Shown here piece after piece: positions 37,841-48,040 of a DNA stretch of 64,000 bases. The DNA comes from Hetaerina americana (Eukaryota; Arthropoda; Insecta; Odonata; Calopterygidae): contig JAKTNV010000001.1 of the NCBI GenBank assembly GCA_022747635.1, positions 30,959,490 through 31,023,489 on the forward strand, read 5' to 3'. Under the pieces are notes generated by a model. That model ran no database searches. It was not told the origin of the DNA and saw nothing but the letters and a program-made list of their open reading frames with translations. The position numbers were made by a program, and so were the translations under genes. Within the stretch, counting starts at the first letter, position 1; the number at the start of each line of letters is the position of its first letter.

Positions 37841-39419
37841 TCTAACGTCAACGCTTTGGAGGAAAAAAATGTTGAAAGAATAACGGTTGTAGTTTTTCTG
37901 GAGAGTTGTCCGACTGTATTTAGCTCGTCAAACGTGTGTTTCAAGAAATGTAGTCGTTTCATCTGAAACAAAGAGGAGGCCTTGTTTGAAGTCATGTTTC
38001 ACCGTTGAAATAAAATAAAGTAATCTGAATAATGCAGCTATTTTTCCAAAATTCTGCAGTTTTTGCATTGAGAAGGAGAGATGCTATGACTATATTTTTA
38101 GAACCTATGGCTGGAGTGTTTTATCTTTCTAAGAATTTGAGACAATCAACGGATTCTAAATATGAAATAAATTATTGTAACTGGATAGGTTCAGGCTTAC
38201 GAGATTATTATTGACTCGCGGCAATGTTAAAGGCATTTAAATCGTTTCCCAAATGAATCAGGTAGACTGCCTGCTAGGAATTTTCAATGCTTGATTATTC
38301 CTCAGCGATCCAGACTATTCTTACTGGATAAAACTCATTCATTCGATTGGTTACGAAAATGTTCACTTTTAATGAATCGTGGTAGTAATTTAGCAAAGTC
38401 CTAAATCATGGATGATTTTTTTGTAAAAGTCGGTTATTACCGGTCGGGATTATATTAAATATGCACTGCTTGACTGGATATTGCTCCTTATTTCGGTGGA
38501 CGTTATTGTTCATTCGATCGCAGTTGCGGTTTTTGATTTTAAATTCAACATTATTTAATATGTTGACTAACGATGTTTCCTGAGAGGTATGTCTTTCATT
38601 TAAATTTTGAAAAAAGATTTGAGTACAAAATATTTTTTCTTGCGAAAACGTGATGCCATATTGAAAGAAATGAGATAAAGGAGGAGGTGTTGACGATTAC
38701 CGTAAAATTCGTTACCAAAAAGAATATTCTAAACCGGTTGCTGCAGTGTGTCCAAATGGAGAAGGTAGGACGAAGTAACTTCCCCCGAAAAACATGTAAA
38801 TATAATTTTGTTGGGAATGCGACTAAATACTTTAAAAAATTTAAAAGGTGAGATGATCTTTCTTTCCTCCATGTCGCTTCAAATTCCATCATTAATTCTC
38901 ACCACTGCGTTGAGGGCAACTAAAGTGACTCTGTGGACCTTGCGAAAGCCAGAGCGGGTCTAATGAATTCTTTCCCAGAAGTCGTTCTGAGATTTGCTCT
39001 TGTAACATGCTTATCTTGGGAATTCTAGTCAAGGTCTCCGGTTAAAGAAGTCAGATGGCTTCCCTTTCTAAGGAATAGGTCTTTGCAAGGCACATTTCAA
39101 GCTTGAAATAAAACTTTCCTGACATGATGAGGACTTGAGACCATTCGTGATAAATGAGAAAATTAAAGGATTAAGTTCACGAGAAAGAAGAAATGGTGGG
39201 CTGTCAGAACTTAGCTCGTTGGATTTCATTTTTCGCAGTGAATTAAAACTGGTAATTTAGCAATCGCGGGATTTGAAAAGAATCAGCTCATGTTGATGTA
39301 TTACGCCTCTCAGCTGAAATGAATGGCAAAGTATTGGCTACTTCAGAGCATACTGGAGAGGGTCATAAATAACTTTGCACGAAATTTGAATAAAGGCCAT
39401 TAAAATGCAGACATCATCA
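37841..39419. other. Unannotated AT-rich sequence
   Basis: No repeat or protein recognised. The 98-codon minus frame at 38596-38892 has no recognisable product. Confidence 0.4.
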
Positions 39420-39722
39420 TCGAAGGTTTTTAGTCCCAGGGTTGGTTTGGAGTAGACGTCCGAGCTATTTTATCCCCTGCCACTCTCTTCATTCTGTCGT
39501 AGTTGTTTGCGCTGACGTCCTCCATTTCTTGTTTCTAATAATTCACCCTTGGCCTTCCTCTGTAGCATATATTCTCTACGGTTCCTTTCATTACAGCCTT
39601 TAGTTAGCTGTTGTGCCTCAGGTCCTGTCCAATTAGTTTTCCTCTTCTTCTTGCCAGGGGTTTTCATAGACTTCTCTCTGGACCCTCACTTTGAAGGGCT
39701 TCTTCCTTAGTCATGCTGCGTT
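39420..39722 (-). pseudogene. LINE reverse transcriptase, C-terminal fragment
   Basis: Read on the minus strand with one frame, the chain contains 'MTKEEALQSEGPERSL', 'RRRGKLIGQDLRHNS', 'LKAVMKGTVE', 'GRPRVNY', 'MEDVSANNYDRMKRVAGD' and 'NQPWD' before a stop. This is the order of the conserved C-terminal region of many arthropod non-LTR retrotransposon ORF2 proteins (typically RRGKLIGHVLRHN, EGKIEGKRGRGRPR, EMKRLA-DR, NQS). In-frame stops interrupt it at three points. A short 'gatgatgat' follows the terminal stop, as in other LINE tails. The catalytic domains are absent because insertion was truncated or later deletion removed them. Confidence 0.75.
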
Positions 39723-40319
39723 TGCCTTCCACTTTCATGTTTCTTCTATAAAAATGAAGACAAAAGAGTCAAAATAATATTTCTCTAAAATTTAATGCGG
39801 ACCGAGATCTGTTTCCAACATATGTACACAATTTTCCATCTAACTCCTTTGCTCTACCTTTTCGATGAGGTACTCCTAAAAAATGTGGTTTGTACGATAC
39901 GTATAATTTATCATGCCATATTATTCCACACTTTTTAAAATTAATTAATGCTTAATACAAGAAATTTCTAGTAACGATATCTCTTCGGAAATATCTTCAA
40001 TCTCTAACTCAGCTTAGGCAAAGGAAAAATATATTAGTCTAATGTTTATTACTCACCGTTTTGATTTTAATCATGTGTGATTTAGTGATTTATCACCGTC
40101 ATAAAAACACTTTCCATCAAATTGAATTAAATGTCCGTTCCAAAAGTAGCATGACTTATTTTTTCCCAGATGGACGGACGGGCGGTGGTTTCTGTGGCTG
40201 GGTTTGAGAGAGGATAGTCTCAGGAAAGACCGGTGGCCGGTGGCAGTTGCCTCCCAGCCTTTCCGGCGTACGGATCGTTCGTTTGCGAAACCTCCATAAC
40301 GTGACCTCGTTACGCTTCG

Positions 40320-40665
40320 TCATAAACTGGTCATTAGAACAGCGCTGCGTTATCAAATTTAGCGTGAAACTGGGTGGTATCGGGAAAGAGACTCGTGAAA
40401 TGCTCAAGGCAGCTTATGGTGATGACGCCATCGGTAGATCGGGTGTTTTTGAGTGAAAAAAGTTGTTCCGGGAGGGTAGGGAAGATTTTGAAGACGACGA
40501 ACGTTCAGGACGTCCTTCGACTGCAAAAAGTGACGAATATCTTCCAAGATTGAAGGCTTTGTTGGACAGGGACCACAGATTAAGTGTTCGCATGGTTTCT
40601 GATGAACTTGGTGATCAAAAATGTTCAAACGGTTTACCTAATTCTGGTGTTCTTGAAAACTAATT
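40320..40665 (+). pseudogene. Mariner transposase, N-terminal fragment (second lineage)
   Basis: One frame reads 'INWSLEQRCVIKFSVKLG', then 'KETREMLKAAYGDDAIGRSG', a TGA where family members have Trp (after GVFE), 'KKLFREGREDFEDDERSGRP' and 'LDRDHRLSVRMVSDELG'. This is the mariner DNA-binding half with the DDERSGRPS signature. It differs clearly from the copy at 49-801, so it belongs to another mariner lineage. After DELG the similarity stops, and only an uncertain 'RRCITF' hints at the C-terminal end. No terminal inverted repeats could be found, and the DDE domain is missing. Confidence 0.85.
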
Positions 40666-40737
40666 GTACCGACGATGCATTACATTTCGATGCGACAATT
40701 TAAGAGTGTAAAAATCATTCGCCTTGACCGGGATGGT

Positions 40738-40925
40738 ATTAGAGCTAGACTGAGAATCACTGACGGAGGGAAGGTTAAATTACTGATCTCCTGCAAAATT
40801 GGAAGGATGTCTCTTTAGCAGTGATATTAAAAATGTATTGTTACCCCCATCGTACCACGGTAGGAGAAATCATATCAGTAAAATTAGAGAGATTAAATAT
40901 ATAACAGATAGATTTAAAATGTTTT
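40738..40925 (+). repeat. Unclassified dispersed repeat R, copy 2
   Basis: Colinear partner of 21125-21345: 'gaatcactgacggag', 'gaaggttaaattac', later 'gtaggaga' and 'agatagatttaaaa'. It begins about 70 bases after the mariner relic. There is no coding frame and no terminal repeat. Confidence 0.55.
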
Positions 40926-41015
40926 TTTCCACGAAAAATAAGGGATCAGAATAACACTGTCCGATCGCGGTAGGGTTATATTCGGGTCAACATTATTCTG
41001 TTGTGTATTCACCCC

Positions 41016-41060
41016 GAGCCACACACCCTATCGGTGGCTTCCAGGGTACTAAAATATCAA
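41016..41060 (+). repeat. Short dispersed repeat H, copy 3
   Basis: 'gagccacacaccctatcggt' then 'ggcttcc' matches copy 1 closely and keeps the complete inverted repeat GCCAC...GTGGC. The 3' side diverges after about 35 bases. Confidence 0.55.
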
Positions 41061-41449
41061 ATATCAAAATAGTGGGAAGGGTAAGTAGCATAGCCTAAAT
41101 TAGGGTAGACATTCACTTATCCATGAAAAATATTTTGCCAAAATTAATGTCAGAATATGGAGTGTCGATTAAAAATTATAAAAACCTGGAAAAGAGGCCA
41201 GTGAAAACTATGATACGCGTCATAGCGTTAGCTGATTGGTTCTGACGTTTGTTTTTTGAGGAAAAATGACTACAAAATGAGGGGTTTTGAAAGAGAATGT
41301 CATATCAGTAGGGGTTGTGAAAATGACTATTTAGAAGGAATTAAACGAAATAGAAGTTATGTGGAGTTTCTGAAGAAAAATTCTGTGTCATGCGGAAGGG
41401 ACAATTTTCAAGATTTTATCCAGAATGATCGGTAGGCCTTTAAAAAGAT

Positions 41450-41965
41450 ACGATTATATTTTCAAACCCTTCATCTACCTGGGCAGCAATATAACTAGGG
41501 ACAGAAGAATTCCTACCGACCTTGAGCGAATGGCTCAAGCTAAGGAGGCGCTCATGGAGAAAAGAAACTACTACATGTATGTTCAAAGAATCTGAGGTTG
41601 CCAAAAAGCACGCAGTTCGTCAAATCATTCGTATGGAGCTTGAAATTTTTCGGATAAGAGACATGGAACATCAGAAAAGTGGAACAGCCCACAGAAGAGC
41701 AGAAGAGGTAAGGACCATATGGAAAACTACGGCAAAAGAGAACTTGGTGGATTGGACTCACCTTGAGGCACAATGGATTATTTAGAAACAAAATAAAAGG
41801 AAAAATTGAAGGGAAGGTTCCGTGAAAAAAACCAAGAGACAAGGACAATAAAAGAAAGACGTAAAGCAGAAAATCTATTAGATGGTGAGAGGGAATGATC
41901 ACTGAAAAAAGAAGACGGGAGGACTGCAGTAAACCAATAAAAATTTAAATACTGATGATAATTTG
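41450..41965 (+). pseudogene. LINE reverse transcriptase fragment (thumb to C-terminus)
   Basis: The pieces in order are 'PFIYLGSNITRDRRIPTDLE' followed by 'RMAQAKEALMEKRN', the standard YLGS-IT-D-R...A--A--AFMKK block. After a frameshift come 'QFVKSFVWSLKFFG', stop, 'ETWNIRKVEQ' (usual RKRFVKSFVWSVLLYG-ETW), then 'WIGLTLRHNGLFRN' and 'KIKGKIEGK'. Near the end 'RTAVNQ' precedes 'tgatgataat'. At least two frameshifts and several stops are present. The reverse transcriptase catalytic core lies upstream in intact elements and is not found here. Confidence 0.78.
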
Positions 41966-42426
41966 TCAAATTCATTTCCGGGCCCAAAATCGGGAAACTT
42001 TACTAAATTTTGCCTACATATTTTTCCTATGAGAAAAACGTCAGTAACTCTAGCCCTAAGACAGAAAAAGAGATGATAGATCTTATTATTAAAAGTATTC
42101 GTAGTTTAATCTCACTACTTTATTAAAAACACAAAGGTGTAACTGTGGAACTTAAAATACTTAATGATAAAAATAGACAAGATAAGGTGTATTTTCATAG
42201 GATCATCGAAAAGTACATTGTTTCTTTTTCTATTATGGTTAGTCTGGATTGTTTTCAAACTGCTGACCCGAAGTCACCGGCTGCAGAGTTAGAGAAACAT
42301 TATGTTTATAAATATATATGTATGTACTTAATACACACTAGTAATTGATGATAGTAAACGGAAAAAGGATTAACACAAACGTAGACATAACTCACTTCGA
42401 TATTTCGGTGGTTTCAGTCACCTTCA

Positions 42427-42731
42427 TAGTAGTATTTAGGAGAGGCGACCGACTGTTGAGGTTATTTGCGCCATAGGGGATGGATAGGAAAGGATGTAGG
42501 GTGGAAAGAAACCCAGCGTCGGCATTAGCCTACTCTGTACGAAAGGCGCCAAGGGTTCCGCAGTTTAACGTCGCATCCGACGGACGGCGTACTCACTCAA
42601 AGTGCCCTCCACAAAGCATCTCAAATAGGGATCGAGATACCTCTGAAAAATATTCAACACCGCCGGGATTTGGACCCGGGCCCTCTGGGTGGGATGCCAG
42701 TACGATAGCCACCACGCCAATCCCGATCCAC
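42427..42731 (-). mobile_element. tRNA-derived SINE, family S1, copy 1 (full length)
   Basis: The 305-bp unit is flanked by the perfect 12-bp direct repeat 'cagtcaccttca' at 42415-42426 and 42732-42743. On the minus strand it starts 'gtggatcgggattggcg', has an A box 'tggcgtggtgg' (42709-42719) and a B box 'ggtccaaatcc' (42666-42676), and ends with an 'actacta' simple tail. The central part includes 'cggatgcgacgttaaac', a motif resembling a core shared by invertebrate tRNA-derived SINEs. It is nearly identical over its length to 50958-51262. Confidence 0.88.
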
Positions 42732-42801
42732 CAGTCACCTTCACCTGGGTATGAGAAGTCACTGATGGGGAAGTAAGAAAACGAACGAATAATGGGAGAG
42801 A

Positions 42802-43595
42802 TATTATTATTATTAGGTAATCTACCGGTTAAGGTAGGTTTTGGATGGTCAAAAACTTATAATTCTCTTGTCTCTTCAAGCAAAACAAAACCCAACATCC
42901 TATTCTACAAGTACCTCTTCATCTCCGTATCCTTCTTTCCTTTATTTCATTCAACATCCCTTATCCTATTTCTGCCCCTTCCTCGTTTGCCCAACATTCC
43001 CCTCTCCTTCATAGTCTTCAACATCCCTTTGCCGATCAATACGCCCTTAATTCATTTTCCTGCCTCCTTATGATTTATCCCAACAATGCCCTCTCCTCGC
43101 CCACTATACCTAGCACTTCCATATTTGTTTTCCTTTCGGTCCATTTCACCTTCTCCACACTTACATTTCAAAAGTCTCCAAACTACTTCTATCATCCTGC
43201 TTCAATGACCATGTTTCCGCGCCGTTCATAACTACGATCCATATCAAAGTTTTAACGAGTCTTTTCTTAACATCCTTACTCAGCGTCCCTGCCATCAACT
43301 CCCTCCTTTTTTAAGCCTCATTGCCTGGTGTAATTTTTATCCTTACGTCCCAACTACTCTGACCATGTTGGTCCAAAACACATCTTAGATTCGCAAACTG
43401 TTTTATCTGCTCTAGTTTTTGCTCTCGTATTTCAATGTTTAGCTTAGCCTTAGTCTTTCTAGAAAATTGCATAACCATTTTATTAATATTGATTCTCATC
43501 CCATATCTATCGCACCGAATTTCAAATTCATTCAACAGTGCTTGCAACCACTTGGTTGACTGACAAACTAGAGCTTGGTCATACTGTCTATCATA
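42802..43595 (-). pseudogene. LINE ORF2 fragment with 3' tail
   Basis: The minus frame ending at 43311 reads 'YDQALVCQSTKWLQALLNEF', 'RCDRYGMRININK', 'VMQFSRKTK' and 'EIREQKLEQIKQFANLRCVL'. It starts at the position of the YADD catalytic box, where 'QYDQALV' replaces 'FADDQALV'. After a frameshift the chain continues 'ELMAGTLSKDVKKRLVKTL', 'IWIVVMNGAETWSLKQDD' and 'SSLETFEM', then decays. The element finishes at 42802-42843 with the tail seen at window position 1, ending in (TAA)n. This is a 5'-truncated, mutated LINE lacking the endonuclease and most of the polymerase. Confidence 0.82.
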
Positions 43596-43599
43596 AAAG

Positions 43600-43890
43600 T
43601 CTTGGAAATAATAATTGAGGTGGTTTCCCGTTGCCTTCCTCATAGTGTTTTTAACGTGACACTATCACTCACTGGCTGCCCCCCTGGGATCAGACGCCTT
43701 TGCAGCCTCACTGAGGAACAGACGCTGCGTGGACTACCTTTCGTCTGGCTCCTAACCTTCGACCTATCTGGCATGGGTGACCCTACTACGAGCAATTATC
43801 ATTGCTCCCGCCAGTAGAACTCTAGGGATCATTGGAATGCAAAAGGACTTCCACCACGTCATAGTTGTAGTCCATGGGAGCCCATGGATA
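43600..43890. repeat. Probable repeat unit next to the LINE
   Basis: 'gtttcccgttgccttcctca', 'ccttcgacctatctggcatg', 'ggtgaccctac' and 'ctctagggatcatt' read like a moderately GC-rich repeat I associate with arthropod genomes, but I cannot name it and see no second copy here. Reverse transcriptase homology begins sharply at its border (about 43595). It may be the 5' part of a chimeric retroelement or a separate insertion. Confidence 0.35.
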
Positions 43891-45466
43891 TATTATAGAG
43901 GCAATAATTTTTGTCTATATTTAACACATTTTCCGGGGAAAAGAATTGTTGAAGTTGAAATTATTTAGAGCTTTCATGTGTAAATTCATGTTTGAGGCCG
44001 GTATCTTGGTGAAAGTATTTTGAAGTTTGCCTTAAGGGAACTAGGACTGTGGTCAAAATATTTCCAATTTTTTAAGTTGATTATTTTCTTTGTCTTTCAT
44101 TGATCATTAATGAGCTACAAGGGATCATGGAACCGACGTAATGTACATAAGATTTCTCCTGGCTCGCGCCTGGAAATCAGCCAAAATGTGATTTTACTAT
44201 TTATGCCCTCGACTCGTTATCTCTAATTTTTACTGAATGCATGTGTAAAAGAGCGCAGGGACTAGGTTGTGGATTGGTTAAAATCACGTTCACTCGATCC
44301 TCGAGGGCGATGCGGATCACGAAATATTTTTAAATGCTATGAAGGTGAATGCATGTCCGGAACGAGGAATGTAAAAGTAATTTTCGCCTCGCCTACACTT
44401 CAAGCGATTATGTCATTAAAGTAGAGCACTGTATTTGTTTATCCTTAAATGAGTAAATTCTACATTTCAATAGTCAAGTGTAACTTTTAGTTTTAATCTT
44501 CCCAAGTGTATAAATGCATCTGTTTATTGCGTATAATATACCGTTCTGAGCACTGATTTGTGAATAACTGAGTTGAGATCCAACCAGTGACACTAAAATT
44601 TTACATCATTTCAATGCTTTCAGTAGTTAGCAGGAGTTTAAAATTAACATCTCATTAATACTGTATCCTTTAGCCTTTGTTTTTCAAGGCAGTCTATTAA
44701 CTATACTACCAATGCTTTCATTATCATCTATTTTGAGGGCGCTAGAAGATACAAATTTCAAAGATGCATCCGAAGATATGTCCATAAATTATTTGTTATA
44801 TATTTACGACTATTATTTTTCTGATTATTATTTAAACCTAAAACTTAGTTAGCACTCGCTTAGCGTTTTCAGGGTTTTCATCGCGGACATTTTCATTTGT
44901 AAAATAAAGAAATGAATAACTTTGAAAATCTTGTAGGTTCTAATGATTCTTGGCCCACCTTCATGCCATATTGAGGTGCATAAAGAGGGAATATCCATAT
45001 GATAAATTCGGGAAATTCAGGACAGTTGGAGTGTCGGTGTTATACGTGAAAAAGGAACAACTTTCTCTGGGGAAAGTCGGAAAAGTTGGGGGTATGCTAG
45101 TGAATCGTGAAGGGAGGATAGCAAAGTCGTTTGAGGATAGCAAAGTCTGTAGAATGGTGGAGATGTCATGATGCATTTATCTCTATAGTGGCAGCTCTGC
45201 ATTTTGAAATTTTTGTACACATTGTGTTCGACAATTTTGGCAGAAATAATTTTCGGTAACGTCCAAACTAATATCCATTACTTTAATATTTCCGATAAAA
45301 AATGCAATTTCTAGCCAATGTATTCATATACTCTTTCATGCATTGATTTTGTATTAGAAAGCGTCAAATTTTTGTGACGTAACATTTATGGCTTTGCGAA
45401 TTACCTTTTTTGTTCGTTGACCATAACTGAGCAATATTCTGCCCATTTGAGGAACTAGCGATGAAG
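43891..45466. other. Unannotated AT-rich sequence
   Basis: No recognisable coding or repeat content. The longest frames are 71-73 codons near 44950-45176 on both strands and show no family. Confidence 0.4.
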
Positions 45467-45560
45467 GCAATTGTTCCGGTCCATCACTGTTAAGTGATGG
45501 ACCGGAACCATTGCGGATCAGGAACTGCTTATCAGAACCATTGCGGATGGGGAATACTTG
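45467..45560. repeat. 22-bp hairpin followed by a direct repeat
   Basis: The arms 45467-45488 and 45493-45514 are reverse complements with one mismatch around the loop 'gtta'. The right arm overlaps 'gaaccattgcggat', which recurs 30 bases later (45505 and 45535), so an inverted and a tandem duplication are fused. No tRNA or terminator explains it. Confidence 0.8.
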
Positions 45561-48002
45561 ATACTTATCATCGCACTTTTTTGATCGTTTCTTTCGATCA
45601 GTTCAACGTTTGTTGGAACGCCTTAGCACTTTGTATACCATTAAAATTTTGTGAAAATATAAATTTATTAATTAATTTGAAAGGTATCTGATATAATATA
45701 CGATTTTTCCTTATTAATTGGGATAGTAACGATTCTCAAAGCTAACGGCTGCTTAATTTTAATGGAGTCGCAATATGAATTGGTGAGTACATTTTACATT
45801 ATTTTATACGCTCTTGCTAGAATTCGAAAGCCTCACGGTATTAGACGCCAAGAATTGACGCTTATTGGATTAAAATAAAGTAAATAAAACTTTAAAGTAA
45901 GAAATAATACGGAAAATTTTCTCGATGGAATTTTTCACGGGATAGATTATTTGTTTATTGATTTCCTCCTTAGTTGAGTAGGGGTCGTGCAAATTTCCTT
46001 TCGAGATATTAAGACTTTAGTCGGTGAAATCGGGCAGCAGCAAATTCCAAGGAGGCATTGGATTAAAGGAAAGAATTACAAAGGCGTCGGAAGAAGGATA
46101 TTAACAGCACACGCTCGATGTTTTTAAGGAACACCGAAATAAGGAACGTGCGCATATTACATTACAGCCAGGAAAAGTGGATTTTTTATTTATTTCGGTA
46201 AATGGTGACTCATCATAGATGTTAAGTGATCATCAAGTAATTGTAGGTTGTAATGAGAAATTATCTTTGCTGGATAAATTCTTGCCGTTCCTTAAACGCG
46301 TTGTGTGACTAATAAGTTGTTAGTCGACTGAATAAGTGCTGGATTGAATCGACCTCCTTGAACCAATAGTGATTTAAAGGCTTTGGTAAACACCGAGCCT
46401 TTTAATCTAAACTAATCATCCCATGTAATTGTATATGCTTCTCTGCCATTGTTCCAAGGGAACAGTGCATAGCAGGTTCTCAAACTATCATTAATTATGA
46501 TATTTAAAAATATTCAAATGCTCATTACAATTTTACTGGAGGTTGGTTGGGATTTAGTTATGCATGCTCTATGATGCAAATTGTGCATTGCACTTTAGCC
46601 TTGAAATCTCACATTTTTCCATTACATTGAGGAGCACGCTACATTTTATTAAAGGTTGAGAAAAACCGATCTGAAAATCTGTAATTCTTTTCTTACTCTT
46701 CCTCTATCATCTAGCATTGATTCTTCCATATTATTTAATGTACCACAGTAAATAGCAAATCATAAATTCACCTTTTCTACCTTCTTAGTAGCCTAACCCT
46801 CGGTGTTTTCTCCCCTCCCCTCCACTCCACTTATATTCTTCTCTTTTCACATTCATTTTTCATTCCTTTTCCGAACCAGAGATGACTGTTTCTGTGGGCA
46901 ACGCGTTCGCCAGCCATTCCAATCGCTTTCAACTTGCGAATCCCTCATCGGATACAGACGTTTTGTTTACTTGAAATCCAGTTTTCTGAGTCGAGTTCAG
47001 GTTCAGGCGTTGAATAAAATACCGTGGCCACTACTGGTACTAAACCAACATCAAGAAAGTCTCCGGTGAACATTAAACCATTTTTTTTAATTTATCTTTT
47101 TTTTTTCTTGCTGATAAATGGTTGTAAATGGGATGGGGATTCACTTGTTTTGTTAAAGAGATTTGTGTTTTGAAGTCTAGTTTTATGTATTATCTTTTGC
47201 AATTATTTGGGACTTGTGTGCCACCTGACAATGTCTATCAGCACATGTGTATTTTTAATAATAATAATAATAATTAGTTTACGTTTCTGACCGCACATCG
47301 TTGCGCTCGAAGTTAATACTTTGACTACTGATCTTTTATAATATTTCTGCTCATTAATAACCAATCCTTTTTTTGGCACACACCTTAAACAGACGTGGTT
47401 GTTGAAATAGGCGGTCACATTTGATAAAGATGCGGGCCCGCCCGGGGAATGTTACCAAATGAGTAGAAGAAGTAGGAGCGAGATGTTTTTTGCTTTTGAA
47501 TATTTTAAAACTTTAAAAGGCTAAATTTGAGATATTCAAAAAGAATGTGGGGGGGACATCGGCGAAGGTTTTATCTAGGAATCATGTAATATTGAAAGAT
47601 AATCAGTTAGATTTATCAAAAATTGATGGGAAATGACTGTGTGTTGGGATTTATTGAAGCACTAAGATGCGAGGTCCTTCAAACTCGAAGAGAATAATAT
47701 AGATAAAGACTTTTGAAAAGGTGCAGTTAACTATATTATAATTGTAAAACTGTGAGTGCTAAAAGTATCCCACATTATATCCTTAGATGAGGTCAATCGA
47801 ATAAGGTTAGATTAATAGACACGAGCACGGAGAGAGGCACTCATTCAATCATCGCGCAATTTGCGAACACAGAAGGAAAAAAGACTCAGTATGATAACAA
47901 TGAGCTCAAAGAACTTGTGATCTAAAATCCCTATTACTGGGAAATCACATTCGTCTGAATTATCACGATAAAGGATGGTGTTCCAAAACATGAATTCATA
48001 TG
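45561..48002. other. Unannotated AT-rich sequence
   Basis: No frame above 88 codons and no recognised mobile element. A 17-base run of T and C at 47090-47107 and the (AAT)n microsatellite at 47257 are the only structured parts. Confidence 0.4.
47257..47275. repeat. (AAT)n microsatellite
   Basis: Six consecutive AAT units ending in 'tta'. It may be the remnant of a LINE simple tail, but no adjoining LINE sequence was recognised. Confidence 0.8.
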
Positions 48003-48040
48003 TCCTCGTGGTGGCTCGCAGGATATAAGGTAAATGTAGA
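48003..48040 (+). repeat. Short dispersed repeat H, copy 4 (partial)
   Basis: 'cctcgtggtggctcgcagga' and then 'aaatgtaga' match the 3' half of copies 1 and 5. The left arm of the inverted repeat is missing, consistent with 5' truncation of a retroposed unit. Confidence 0.45.
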
